NCBI GenBank assembly: GCA_032622095.1 | Contig: CP136068.1 | Coordinates: forward strand, 151,861,151-151,925,150 | Origin: Siphonodentalium dalli | Lineage: Eukaryota; Mollusca; Scaphopoda; Gadilida; Siphonodentaliidae | Length of the DNA stretch: 64,000 nucleotides | Direction of reading: 5' to 3' | Part shown: one piece after another, positions 52,927 to 64,000 of the stretch | How the letters are laid out: every line of letters starts with the position of its first letter | Numbering within the stretch: the stretch's first letter is position 1 | The notes under the pieces: model-generated | Seen by the model: the letters and a program-made list of their open reading frames with translations, nothing else | Told to the model about the DNA's origin: nothing | The model's database searches: none | Made by a program: the position numbers and the translations under genes

Positions 52927-53373
52927 AGGTACTCAATCCCAACACCTCCAAATTACTATTTCTTTGGCTTCGGGGGTAAAATATATTTGATTCCAGTCGA
53001 TGAACCTACCCATTAACGCACAGAGTGATCAGATATCGATTTTTAAAGTTTGTTATTTCAATAGTTTGTGTGCCAGAAACACGCCGTCAAAAGGATGGTC
53101 TCGGTCAAAATTGCGGATGAAGATGGATAACTCTAAAAACAAGTGGTAATACGACCAAATTTCGTGAATACTCAAGTGATAATACGGTCATATTTCGTTG
53201 AACAAAATGATGATAAATAACACGTTTTGGGACATATGATACCATAGTTGGCAGTGGTTAGCATTATTTTGTTGCAATTAATCGATTCTGATAACTAAAG
53301 CGTATTTTGAAGAAATGTTGTTGTTGTTGTTGTATCTTGATGATATGGGGAACCTCTGATCGGATTGAGTACC
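52927..53373. mobile_element. TTTAA-target MITE, second type
   Basis: 447 bp with ends AGGTACTCAATCC and GGATTGAGTACC. TTTAA flanks it at 52922-52926 and 53374-53378. Parts of its interior (AAATTACTATTTCTTTGGCT) recur near 53950-54100 and 54880-54950, so it is a family. A (TTG)n run lies near 53318. Confidence 0.6.
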
Positions 53374-53457
53374 TTTAACTGAGTGGGATAATCCATTTAG
53401 AATAGAAAGTGTTAACCAGATGTGGTATAATATCCGGTCTTATCGGGTGCTATATCA

Positions 53458-53545
53458 TACGTAACTTAGTGCTGAGGTAAATATCCCCTCAGTATTGATG
53501 TTGCAGTATCGGAGGTAAATATCCCCTCATTGTCGATGTTGTAGT
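53458..53545 (+). repeat. Tandem duplication, about 41-bp unit
   Basis: Two diverged units with GAGGTAAATATCCCCTCA and GATGTTG.AGTAT. Confidence 0.7.
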
Positions 53546-53946
53546 ATATATCGGAAGCACAACCGACGCATTTCCTCAGAGCGTGTTAATAAGACATGTC
53601 GACGTACATAAAAAACATCATTTAGCAATTCCTAACGTTGCTTCAAAACCACAGGGGGTCTCAACAAATGAAACGTTTAGAGAGGAATGTGGCTTCTGAC
53701 ATCACACATAACTAACATGAGCAGATTGGTAAGAAGTAATGGAATCGATTCCATTCGATGTACTTATGATGAGCTTTACCGCTCTCTGTCTGGTTAGTGC
53801 ACATCATATATCACTGCATATTTTGCAAAGGCAATCAAAATTCATATGTGGCACTGGCATATATTGGGCTTTGAATACCCTCAACATTCTATCGGAATTC
53901 TGTAATAGAATTTGTATCTTGCCTATGTGATATATGGAAACTGCAT

Positions 53947-54190
53947 TTAAAGATACATAATCCGATTTAACGCCACTAAATTACTATTTCTTCGGCTTTG
54001 TTGGAGGGGTGAAATATTTTATTCGAGCAGAGGAACCCACCCATCAAAGCTCGCGGAGTTAACTGGTTTCGAGATTTGAGATATGTTATTTTTCACCACC
54101 TCGAATATTCGCTGACATCTTCCAGAAATAACACAGACATGCGTGCGCGGACGCCATTACTAGAGGTCACGCAATGTCGCGACTCGCTGT
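53947..54190 (+). repeat. Diverged copy of the 52927 MITE family
   Basis: Begins TTTAAAGATACATAATCC and contains AAATTACTATTTCTTCGGCT and ACCCACCCAT as in 52927-53373. The right end is not identified. Confidence 0.45.
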
Positions 54191-54595
54191 ACTATCAGTG
54201 GCGATCGTAAATTACATAATTAAGTTCGGAATATGAGACGATGAAAAGTATAGCCATCAACGAATAGGGTTTATTATATGATCATTAATTTTCTCCCGCG
54301 AACCCTATAGTAATTGATTGGCGTGGCCGGGTTGATAAATCACGATATTAACCCGCCGCGGCGTTAATAACAAAATATGTGTTACGTCACTCGTAAGAGG
54401 TGGCTGTCCAATCACGTTACACATAGCTCTGCAACCAGCCAATTAAAATTGCTTATACATAACTCATTTGTCGTTGATTTTCGGAAGTGAGTTTCAGTAA
54501 ATCTGCTGTTTGTTGAACATATTTGTCTGTTCAACTCCTACAGTAGTATTCTAATTGGCTACCAGGTAAATAATGGCGCTGGTTCATATAATAAA

Positions 54596-54740
54596 ACACT
54601 TGTTGCATGGTTTCGAGGTTGACATGAGGATTTATCAACCCTTGGGAGTTAATATTCACCTCGGCCTGTGGCCTCGGTGAATATTAACTTCATCGGGTTA
54701 ATAAATCCTCATGTCAACCTCGAAATCATGCAACAAATGT
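54596..54740. repeat. Long hairpin, 145 bp, GC-rich tip
   Basis: Arms ACACTTGTTGCATGGTTTCG and the complementary right side, tip CCTCGGCCTGTGGCCTCGG. Foldbacks with CTCGGCC tips are familiar in marine invertebrate genomes. Confidence 0.8.
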
Positions 54741-55750
54741 ATACTATTGTAATAGTTGACGTGCATATTCTATTTACGAATTGGTAATCGCGTTTTATTC
54801 ATGCAAATATACATGTTATATGGCACCACGCTGGTTACATGTGTGAATACTATGTTTTTACCCTTGTGATAACATATGCGTTGGGTAATCCCAATTTTAA
54901 CTAGGAATCACCATATATTTAATTCGAAAAGCACACTCACCCATCCACCAAACTGCCAAGAAACACCGTTAGTACAGGACTTTTTCTGCAAATATAATAT
55001 CATGATTGGTATTGTTGTGATAGTTGTTGGTAATAAACTAATTTTGATAACTAAATCGGCTTTTGGTGAAATTCCAATGTTGTTGAAAAACTGGATGTTA
55101 CGAATAGAATCGGTTTATGTATCTTTAAAAACATATTATTTCACTACCTCAAACTGATACTTTACTATTCAGTCGCTACCAATATTTGAAGAGTGTAACA
55201 TTAAAATATAATTGTCGAAAAATTCAACAACAATGGATGTACCATTTCGTAAAACAACGAATTTGAACTTCGCAAATATGTGAACAACCAGTTCCTAATC
55301 GCCCGAATAAATCGCCGTTAAAATGATTTTGCTGAAGAGAATCACTATATATAATTTATATGATGACGTTGTATGCTGGTAATTTTTATACAAAATTAAT
55401 CCAAATACCTGCTTTGAGCAAATGTATTCGATGTGCGCCCCAGCGGAATGTTTCACTTTAAATGCTGTCGTGGTTATTAATAATCTCCTATTAATAATTT
55501 CTTTACAAAATTGATTTTCCCACCAGTTTTTACAGTATACACTGGAATGGTGTATTATTCATATATTCAAACTATAAACGCAGACGCAGCAGATAGACGA
55601 AAAGATAATAAAGGCGCAGAACGGTTCCTATTGATTGACGGGCAATGTTCAGATACATGTATATGAGAGGGTTGTCGAAGTTATTATCTGAATAAAACAC
55701 ATTTCGCATACTGAACTACTATACTGATAAGAATAACGAATATAGATAAG
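54741..55750. other. No gene seen
   Basis: The 93-residue frame at 54876-55157 overlaps diverged MITE-family sequence and is unsupported. Confidence 0.4.
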
Positions 55751-56163
55751 GCTACGTTCAAACGCTGGCAAGTTTGCACGGTATGTTTTTGCGGACATTT
55801 CGTAATAGAAAATCACATGGTGTCAGAATATGAACGGAACCGTGAACATAATATGCATCTCTATCAAAGCGAAATACATGAGAAGTAGCATTTATCTAAT
55901 TCCACTTGTAACAGTGCTATTGGAATTTGCCTTCAAATACCTGTATGATTTATTCTTCCGAGATAATTGCACAATATTTACAGGCAAATTCCGGTAGCAT
56001 CGCTACAGTTGGAACTACATATATTTTACTTCGCACGTAGTTAGCTGTGGTACAGATGCACTTTATGTGCTTGTTTCCGTTTATATTATGGCACCATATC
56101 GTTTTCTACGACAAAATGCCGGCAATCCATACCGTGCAAACTTGCCAGTGTATGAACGTACTC
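55751..56163. mobile_element. TIR element, about 413 bp
   Basis: Ends GCTACGTTCAAACGCTGGCA and the complementary right side near 56100-56163, with TTTGCACGGTATG shared on both sides; inverted similarity extends about 60 bp. The target duplication is ambiguous. The 74-residue frame is not a gene. Confidence 0.6.
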
Positions 56164-56214
56164 TAATAGTAGTAATATTTTACCTGCACTGTTTTTGTTT
56201 CAAACTGCCTTTAA

Positions 56215-56600
56215 AAAATATCGCAGAATTGACGCCCGCGGCTCCGTTTGTGAGTAAATACTGCGTTCAAACTTCTTGCCACTCAACGTAAGGTGATATT
56301 GTTATGTTCGTCTGATTATTTTGTACTTAATTGTATAAATTATTATCAGGTCATAGTCAGCGATAGACTCGATTGTTGCGTGAAAAGTTCGCGTGCCCAT
56401 GATTGGTTTCTTCAAACCGTAATCGTAACTATATGGATATAACAAGACGACTACTGATATAAAGAACACAAATTCCAGTGATGTATAGTTCCCTATTCAT
56501 ATTTTATCAGTAGTAGTTCATTGTGCGAAAGATGTCCATGCAGTAATTCTAAAGGTAACTACTCATCAATTAGAATTACGTAAAGAAACGGTTAATTATC
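56215..56600 (+). repeat. Dispersed repeat O, copy 2
   Basis: Collinear with 2695-3070; see that entry. It starts about 50 bp beyond the TIR element at 55751. Confidence 0.6.
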
Positions 56601-59429
56601 ACTTATATCTGAAGCCACATTCCTTCCTCGACTTTTCTTGAGAGACCACCTTGTTTTGCGGCAACATAATATATTGCTAAACGGTGCTTTCACGTGCGTC
56701 TTTGTGGCGACACGTGTGATCAACATGCTACGGATGAAGCTCTGCCTCAATGGTGATAGACATGCCGTAACGGCTTCTCGCCGTAACAGCAATTTCGTCG
56801 GACTCTAATTAATAATAGCCCATACATCAATTCTTATATATAATGAGCGGAAACCGTCACTATAAATTACCTGTGATCAAAAGAAACCCTCAGACGATCG
56901 TGTATAGTACACAATATATGTAATGAGTATTACATTAACCATATGTTCATCAGAAGAATAAAAATGACTATATTGTGGCTATATATTGAAACAGTATAGC
57001 TGTTGTTGCACTTAGTCTGCCCACATTTGGGAGAGCATGGAAAACACTTTCAGATTACAGGATATGAATATATACTTTATAGGCACGAATATAACAACGA
57101 TTATTTTATGACTTGTGTGGGTCAATATCGCAATAAAAATTGAATTATATATAGTTATTTGCATTAGGGTGGATACACACATGCATGTAATGTCTGTATG
57201 TAAAATACATGTATTTTACATGGCCACACCAATAATTGACAAAATTAATCACCTGCGCGCGAGAGGTCAATTTCACCAGTGAGTAGTTATAAGCCATTAT
57301 CAAACAAACTGCCATCAAGAAATTTCAGGCCAGTCATAAACATGTCTTCTTTCATGGATGCCGAAATGAGTAATTCTTGTCTGATATATGTTGCTGTTTT
57401 TCACGAGTTATAATTCATTTCGAAAAGTGGATTAGAGCCGGTCGATTTTATACTTGATTTGTTTCTGTCATTTCTTGGAAACAGGGTCATCCAAAACAGA
57501 AATAAAATATGCCGAATTCTTTTATAGGATGATACCGGCTTGCTGAGATTTCTCTGATAATTTGAGAGCGAGCTCATGTGATAACATTAATTCAATTGGG
57601 ATTGCAAATATTCATTATAGCGCCAAAACATAATGCAGGTATACAGCGTTGAAATTAAAGAGAGTGACACCCCCCCCCCCCATTTATATATATGTTTCTC
57701 AAGCCAAAGGTTGAACAAGCTCCTACCTGTCACAAGCTTGAATTATAACATTTTCGACCATAATCCATTGATTGGGGGAGGGGCTGGTTCTCGAAAGCTT
57801 CCAATAACTAAGGGAGTTAATTGAATGTATCAGCCGGGATTATCTGGCCAAGAATTACAATATAATGTTTTACTGAAATATTCCATAGTTGTAAATTTTG
57901 CGTATACATGTATAACTGTATAACACAAGAGATGAAAGGTGACGTAGTTGGGAACTCGTAGCTATGCAACCCTTTCGCCGAATGAAGACAAACAGCAACA
58001 CCATGCATTCAAATTTAAAGCTGTATAATATGTTCATAATTATATGAATAGCATAAATTGCTGCATATTAGATTAATCACTCGTAGAAAACAGACACGAC
58101 AGACATGACTTCGATATTTATAAAGCAGGGTGTCAGGACTCAGGGTGCTGCGTGCACACACCCCGTCGAGGAAATATGCAATGGTGAATTCGGTAGCTTC
58201 TGGGATAATATAGCTCCCCGTGTATGTTGGGGGTCATAGTCCCCTGCGTTGTGGAAGAGGCCATCACTGGTACTAGCATCAATAGAATACTGACAATGAT
58301 TTAAACAGAACGTCGACCATTTCAGTTATCGCGCGAATAATTATTTTAAGCGGCCTGACTACTTCGTCCCAGTCAACGGCTCTTCAGCGGTTCAGAGTTT
58401 AACTCACTGTGGTCAAACACAGTCGCAATGATTGGGTTGTCAGCGGACACATATTACACGGTGTGTATGATCCATGTAAAACTCCAAATACACGATATTT
58501 ACAGAGATTACATGCATGTGTGTATCCACCCTTTATACGTGCATTATAGATATTGACTATTGTAATATGCTGAATGATATTCACACTGAAGCATTATGCA
58601 AATTTACCTGTCTTTCTAGATTAAAACTTCGTTTCTACAATTCGAAGTTTTTATTCTGTAAATCAGTTATCTTCGTTCGAGTGAAACGAGTTAAAAATTA
58701 AGGCATTTTCTGTTAAAGTTGACGTCGCCAATGACTTTGTTGACGTAGTCAGTTTGTATTGTTTAAGAATAATACATATATTTTTATTGAACGTTCGGAA
58801 ATCTTTTCGCAAAAATAAACGAATATGTGTGTGTGAGAGAGGGAGGGTGTGTGCAATAAAAACGATATCTAAAACATGGGAAATTGTTATTTACAAAATA
58901 CATTTTAATAAAGATTATGGGTAACATCGTTTGACAATTCCTCGGGGTAGGCGTCTTTTGATGTTCACTCTCCGTGATTACTTATGTATTTTACTATGTT
59001 ATACAATCTTGTAACGATCGTATGTACCTCACACAACATACTATTTGAATACGCAAAAACTTAAGTTCGTTCCTATTTATTTAATTCTTCACATTAGAAT
59101 GCGAGACGTTTAAAGTACAGCAGCGTGTGTCATGCTGAGCATGGAATGCTTTTGGCAAGTAATATTATCATATTATGTCGGCCTCGATGCGCAGAGGTCA
59201 GGATGTTAGGTGTATCAGAAACCATAAACCATTCCAGGTGTAGCTTCTGTCTTGTCGTTCAGTACCCAATCATGGACGTAGCTATGGGGGTGGGGCAACA
59301 CGCCAACCATAATGGCGTCACTAAATTACATGAATGAAGTTACACAGTCTAGTTATGAGATATATATGTTGCCAACATGCATGCAAAGTAGACAACAGGG
59401 GATTCTATTTTTCCAGCGATTCTTAAAGT
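56601..59429. other. About 2.8 kb, no gene seen
   Basis: Holds a perfect 22-bp palindrome (57199-57220, arms TGTAAAATACA), a poly(C) run near 57670 and a short GT/GA-rich tract near 58825-58850. No frame shows protein-like features. Confidence 0.4.
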
Positions 59430-59784
59430 GATGTGAAACACTGCGGTAGGGTGATCAAATAAAAATAGAGAATAATCTAGCTCAAAGCAGTTATTTTTAC
59501 AAATATTATAATCGCATTGGCACCACATATCGTCATTTTTATATATTAATTAATTGCAGTGATTCTCGAAGGTGAAATCGTTTTCGTTAGTTTATCGCAG
59601 ATAGTTGCGTCCCGAATCGAGAAGTAAATATTTACAATTGAGTCTAGTTCGACCGATGATTTCTATGGAGTGGTACGGTCGATTTGCTTGACATTTTCGG
59701 CGATGTTGCTAAAATCCTCCAGTTGCGTAACATAACGCCTGAATGCTAACTTGTCAGTTCCACATTCCCGAACAAGTCCATAAT
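59430..59784 (+). repeat. Dispersed repeat J, interrupted copy (left part)
   Basis: Matches 61125-61480 in order. It is interrupted after CCATAAT by element I and resumes at 60465 (AATATGTCTTTAATACGATA) for about 60 bp. Confidence 0.7.
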
Positions 59785-60464
59785 GGTGCGGACACACGTA
59801 TCACAGTAGCGATGGCATAGTAGGTGTGACAATTTATTATGGTGCAGTTTGGTGACAACTGGTTGCCATAATTAATATGTCGTAGCTAGCTATGTCGCCC
59901 GCTGCATATTCGCACAATGAACCCTCCAAAGTTCGTAATAATCAGCCTTTTTCTTTGTGTAGTTCGCTTTGTTTATTCCAGATATTTTCTTGCAGCTGCA
60001 TTTCCTCCAACACAGCTTCATCTGTCCACATGATAATATTGGTGGAATTATGCATAGAACTAAACGTCGCAAAATAAAAACGTAATAGGGGAACTGTCTT
60101 ATAATACGCATGAAATTAATATAAGTGGATAAAAAAGAATTGAGATAATATCAACAAAACGTACTGCGGGCATGATATGTGAGTGAATGAGGGATTGCCA
60201 CTGTCAAACACAATTCTGGACGATCGAACGTGCAATTATATATATCGTAGAGAACACAATGTAGCAAAACGTAATGAGTAGAGCTCAACCTTGGTGAAAC
60301 GCAATGGGTTAATTGGTCAAGTCGACTCATTGTGCGGTAACTCGGCGGGCAACATGGCTATATCTATGGCACAGAAATATGACGGCCAATTGTCACCAAA
60401 CTGCACCATAATAAATTGTCACACCTACTATGCCATCGCTACTGTGGTATGTGTGTCCGCAGCC
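59785..60464. mobile_element. Element I, copy 1, long TIRs
   Basis: 680 bp with TIRs of about 130 bp (left GGTGCGGACACACGTATCAC, right complementary and ending GTGTGTCCGCAGCC). AAT lies on both sides (59782-59784, 60465-60467), and the uninterrupted J copy at 61470-61500 gives the empty site. A 3-bp duplication suggests PIF/Harbinger-type integration, but AAT is not the canonical TWA. No intact ORF; the 102-residue frame starting at 60291 runs out of the element. Confidence 0.7.
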
Positions 60465-60748
60465 AATATGTCTTTAATACGATACTGGCTTCAAGGCCTT
60501 TCATATATTAACATTTTCGACAGGCAACCTAATAGTTTTCCCCATGCTTATAAAATATATGCTTATAAAATATATGCTTATAACAATATATTTGTTTAAT
60601 ATAATAAGATTTCTTAAATCGGTTGAGAGATGTAGGTTTCACACCCATGGACAATATGGTGCTAATTGCAGCACTGTCAAGCATCGCAGGTACATGTATC
60701 TGATGTATGTGGTCACTAATCTATTAATGAACCAACGTATTTAGTAAA

Positions 60749-60766
60749 GAAAGGGTTAACCCTTTC
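60749..60766. repeat. 18-bp palindrome centred on TTAA
   Basis: GAAAGGGTTAACCCTTTC resembles two TTAA-MITE termini meeting at a shared TTAA, as at 22831-22848, but no MITE flanks it here. Confidence 0.5.
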
Positions 60767-61124
60767 CATACTAAATACTCATTGAAAAGTTGTTATTCCT
60801 TAGGAAATGTTCAGATAATAAGTTCAACAAACTACCATTATTATCTGAACATTTCCCTCCAATAAATATGACTCCTTGTGCATCCACTTTCATTATCTGC
60901 CATCTGTTTTGTTTTCCTGAACACGCCTCCAGATGAATAATAGACCATTCCAATTATACTTTTATAACTGAAATCGAGAATCCATTTAGCATAGAAAGTG
61001 TTAACTTATGAGCTGAGCATCAGTATGCGTGCGTGGATACATGGATAGAGATACTTTATTACTCCATATCAACGGAGATTACATATAATACAAATATATC
61101 TAACAAAATAATCTTACATATAAT

Positions 61125-61560
61125 TTGTTAAAGTGATGTGAAACACTCCGGTATGGTGATCAAATAGAAATGGAGAATAATCTTGTTCAAAGTAGTATTT
61201 TTAACAATAGTATATCCAATACACCGTCATTCTTATATATGAATTAAATGCGGTGACTCTCGATGGCGAAATCCTTTTCATTAGTTTATCGCCGATAGAT
61301 GCGTCCCGAATCGAGCAGTAAATATTTACAATTGAGCGTAGTTCAGATGATGATGTCTATGGAGTGGTACGGTCGATTTGCTTCAAATTTTCGGCGCTGT
61401 TATTAGAATGTTACATTCCTCCAGTTGTCAAAGCGCCTGCATACTAACTTATCAGTTTCACGCACCTGAACAAGTACATAATATGTCTTTAATACCAACT
61501 CAGAAGCTGTGGGCGTGAAACAAATGTGCTAAATTTCAGTGTAATCAGTGAAAAATCCAT
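61125..61560 (+). repeat. Dispersed repeat J, uninterrupted copy
   Basis: The most complete J copy, serving as an empty site for element I. Landmarks are TAATCTTGTTCAAAGTAGT, GTGACTCTCGATGGCGAAAT and CACGCACCTGAACAAGTACA. No conserved ORF. Confidence 0.65.
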
Positions 61561-61893
61561 ATAATACAACAGGGTTAAACATGTTTGTCGTTTCGAGATA
61601 ACTGTCGATAGATGTGCCCACACGGGGAGCCGGCCTATTACTTGAGTTCAGTTCGTTCATAATTCTGAGTATTGTCTGAGCTCTCCACAGTATTTTGATC
61701 CAACATCTTAAAACCAATCCCATTTATAACTCACGACCATGTCCTTATCTTTAGGCACTTGAGTAACAAACTTAATTTCAAGAACATTAAAACATTAAAA
61801 CATTTAATCTTGTCGATAGCTCAAGAGCGAGTGTCTTTCGCTGACGAGCGCAGAAGTTTTACAGAACTACAGATACGCCCGCCGTCCCTCAGT

Positions 61894-62285
61894 CAGGGAC
61901 GTGTCTATAGAGGGGTGTGTTCACTTCGGAATTTCCAACTGTACCCCTTGATGCCGATCTAAACCCAAGGTTCGTGAAAATCCCGCTGTAACCCCCACCC
62001 CACCCGCCCCCGCATTGTGTTGGAAATTTCCAAGCTGACACCCCAGCCTAAGATTAGAAAATGTCCAACAGATAGAAATTTCAGTCCAAACTTTGGATTA
62101 AATATAGATAAATATGCTACTCTTGGTCTAAACAACACATTCCTCACTAATTATTGGTTGGAAAATCAATCAATGAGAACAATTTCAAGCTATATGTTGT
62201 GTAAATTTCAAACAAATTGCGTGTGAGGCATGAAATTTCCAACTGTGGAAAATGTTGACAAAAGTTGTGGGGGTTGACAGTCCAA
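61894..62285 (+). repeat. Dispersed repeat K, copy 2
   Basis: Starts CAGGGACGTGTCTATAGAGG and ends with AAAAGTTGTGGGGGTTGACA, matching both ends of 14951-15775. It is about half that length, lacking some of the internal repeated blocks. Confidence 0.55.
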
Positions 62286-62289
62286 TCCC

Positions 62290-63115
62290 TGTCGCCACGT
62301 TCCTGCCCTCGGTGTTCACTTGTAAAACAACATGCTCGATACGACATGTTTGCCATTCTGATTTACACTGCCATTACCCGCTGCGCTCAACCTACCAAAC
62401 ACTATACATGTAGATTACGTGGCACACCCCTTCTGATTGCTAAGGTTAACCATCCACTCAGATCCACCATCAACAATTCTACTCATCGATAAATTCTATC
62501 GACCATGTGTCTCTAATGTGAGAGTGGCGACTTGGCATAAATCATGTCTCGATTGATACATTCTCACACGAGGGTTGTTATAAGCGTGTGCATATTCGCG
62601 TTAGTTCATGGCATGCTAATAATCATGCTACCGACATACTTTTTGTCCGCCTGGTAACTGGGTAGTTTGATTGCATGCACATAGAATCGGCTAGCCACCG
62701 AACGACCAAAAACCTCCACTTAGACCTGTTTGGCTTGACCGTCAATAAAGGTTTAAACCAGGAGATCTGACGAATCCGGCCATAGTTTAACTTCGTCTTG
62801 GCTAACTAGACTTTACGCTTAAGTAAACTTGCATCAATAGCTGCCTGGTTTAACCCCGCAAGTCGTGGTCCCGAAGATACGTCTGTTTTAATCACCGGCC
62901 GGCTGATGCGGATGTATTGTTCCTATCGCAAGCAGGTCATGTGTGACATTATTCAGTGTAGTATTTTCTGACTTCGCGCATGCGCGCTACGTCAGGCATT
63001 CCCCAAAATCTAGACTATTTAACAAAACGCAATCACAATTTCTCACCTTTTTAGGTACGTTATCGTGGTCGATATGCTTCATTCTCAAATAAAATCAAAC
63101 TCAATCAACATATCC
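62290..63115. other. No gene seen
   Basis: No recognised repeat; the 75-codon frame at 62265-62492 is unsupported. Confidence 0.4.
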
Positions 63116-63119
63116 TCGT

Positions 63120-63460
63120 GCAATAGGTTCATATTGGACCTAAATATTCACACATGTTCATATTGGATTATTTTATAAGTCATGTATTCGGGAGAGGGGG
63201 CTTGAAAAGTTGGAATAACTTGTGTCTCGATCATAATTGTATACATTTTTAACATATCCTCACGCAAATAGGTTCATAATCGACCTATAATTTTCACATA
63301 GGTTCATATTGGATTGTTTGATCAGAAATAAGCCGATAGTGGACTAATATCCGCTATTCCTTTTATGGCGCCGGCCACAGTGAAACAGATTATAGAGAAC
63401 GTACATCTGGTAAGTTGAAGGTTGGTCCATTGGTGTTATTGTCCGCCCATAACGAATTTA
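63120..63460 (-). repeat. Dispersed repeat L, copy 2
   Basis: Reverse complement of 5280-5550 and slightly longer. It contains a local repetition of CATATCCTC and GTTCATATTGGA segments. Confidence 0.6.
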
Positions 63461-63467
63461 TATATAG

Positions 63468-63608
63468 AATACACCCATAGTAGCCGAGAATAAAAAAAAT
63501 TCACCACGAGTGGTATTGTGGTTTTAACCACGAGCATTTGGCGAGTGGTTAAAACCACAATTCCACGAGTGGTGAATTTTTTTTATTCTCGGCTACTATG
63601 GGTGTATT
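63468..63608. repeat. Long hairpin, 141 bp
   Basis: Nearly perfect arms (AATACACCCATAGTAGCCGA outward) with a tip around GAGCATTTGGCGAG. It directly follows repeat L copy 2. Confidence 0.8.
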
Positions 63609-64000
63609 TTGTTTATACCATAATTATTATTCTTCGGTCGCTTCGTAAATGTATTGCTACTCTGTTGGTGACTGTTAACATGTATGTGCACCGAGTGACC
63701 CAAATATGTTAAGCTATCATGAATGTGGGTCACGCGTAGTAATACATATTTCTAGGAAATTCGGTGATCCGCCACTTTCTTGGGCATCAGTCAGCTGATG
63801 TGAACACACATTCAGATTTCCCACATTGCAGATACCATTAACAATCTATACGTTGTTGTCAAAATGTAAGCCGTCGTTCGCTTTAAACACGGAAAGGCAG
63901 ACGAACACGTGCGTTTGTTTTGTTTACATTTTCAACAGCTATCGCCGACCTGTATAAAACGTGTACTTTGTCGGTGCATGCACCTAGCATAAAACATCTT
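63609..64000. other. No gene seen
   Basis: Nothing recognised up to the window edge. Confidence 0.4.

Overview
The window looks like non-coding nuclear DNA from a marine invertebrate, probably a mollusc or other lophotrochozoan. It is AT-rich, has no prokaryotic gene arrangement, and is packed with eukaryotic transposable elements and minisatellites. The taxon is inferred from repeat style (Helitron-like elements with tandem-repeat cores, a tRNA-derived SINE ending in AATC repeats, LINE 3' ends with a Cys/His module) and has not been tested by any search. I found no confident intact host gene in 64 kb. Most open frames are translations of repeats.

Layout. 0-7 kb: TTAA-target MITEs (families A, B), a long-palindrome relative (C), a Mutator-like element with a 10-bp target duplication, and two long hairpins. 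7.3-12.4 kb: a large inverted duplication (arms about 620 bp, spacer 3.8 kb) enclosing a hAT-like MITE, an E-family MITE, a frameshifted minus-strand exon ending at the first half of a SWIM-type zinc finger, and a short insertion with a 14-bp duplication. 13-20 kb: a SINE, more MITEs, a broken LINE reverse transcriptase whose catalytic segment is deleted, and a 20-bp-unit minisatellite. 20-23 kb: a hairpin-ended element (H) and a B-family MITE interrupted by a 5'-truncated LINE with a 26-bp duplication. 23-31 kb: a repeated unit (D) that has received several other elements, plus a degenerate minisatellite. 31-34 kb: the seventh A copy, a relic of a multicopy invertebrate ORF and a 23/27-bp minisatellite. 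36.5-38.4 kb: the only long intact coding sequence, the reverse transcriptase of a Jockey-like non-LTR retrotransposon. 38.6-45.2 kb: B MITEs, a second H element, two LINE C-terminal relics, a TIR element carrying repeated 20-bp palindromes, and two Helitron-like elements placed head to tail. 47.5-64 kb: minisatellites, a third Helitron-like element, several TIR or foldback elements and dispersed repeat copies.

The genes do not form a pathway. The organising principle is nested transposition: autonomous classes (LINE, and by inference piggyBac, hAT, PIF/Harbinger, Mutator and Helitron enzymes encoded elsewhere) have mobilised short non-autonomous elements into older repeats. Paralogous repeat copies serve as empty-site controls. 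The most unusual structure is a hairpin pair in which the second hairpin is the exact reverse complement of the first. This module recurs inside three MITE families with different terminal repeats.
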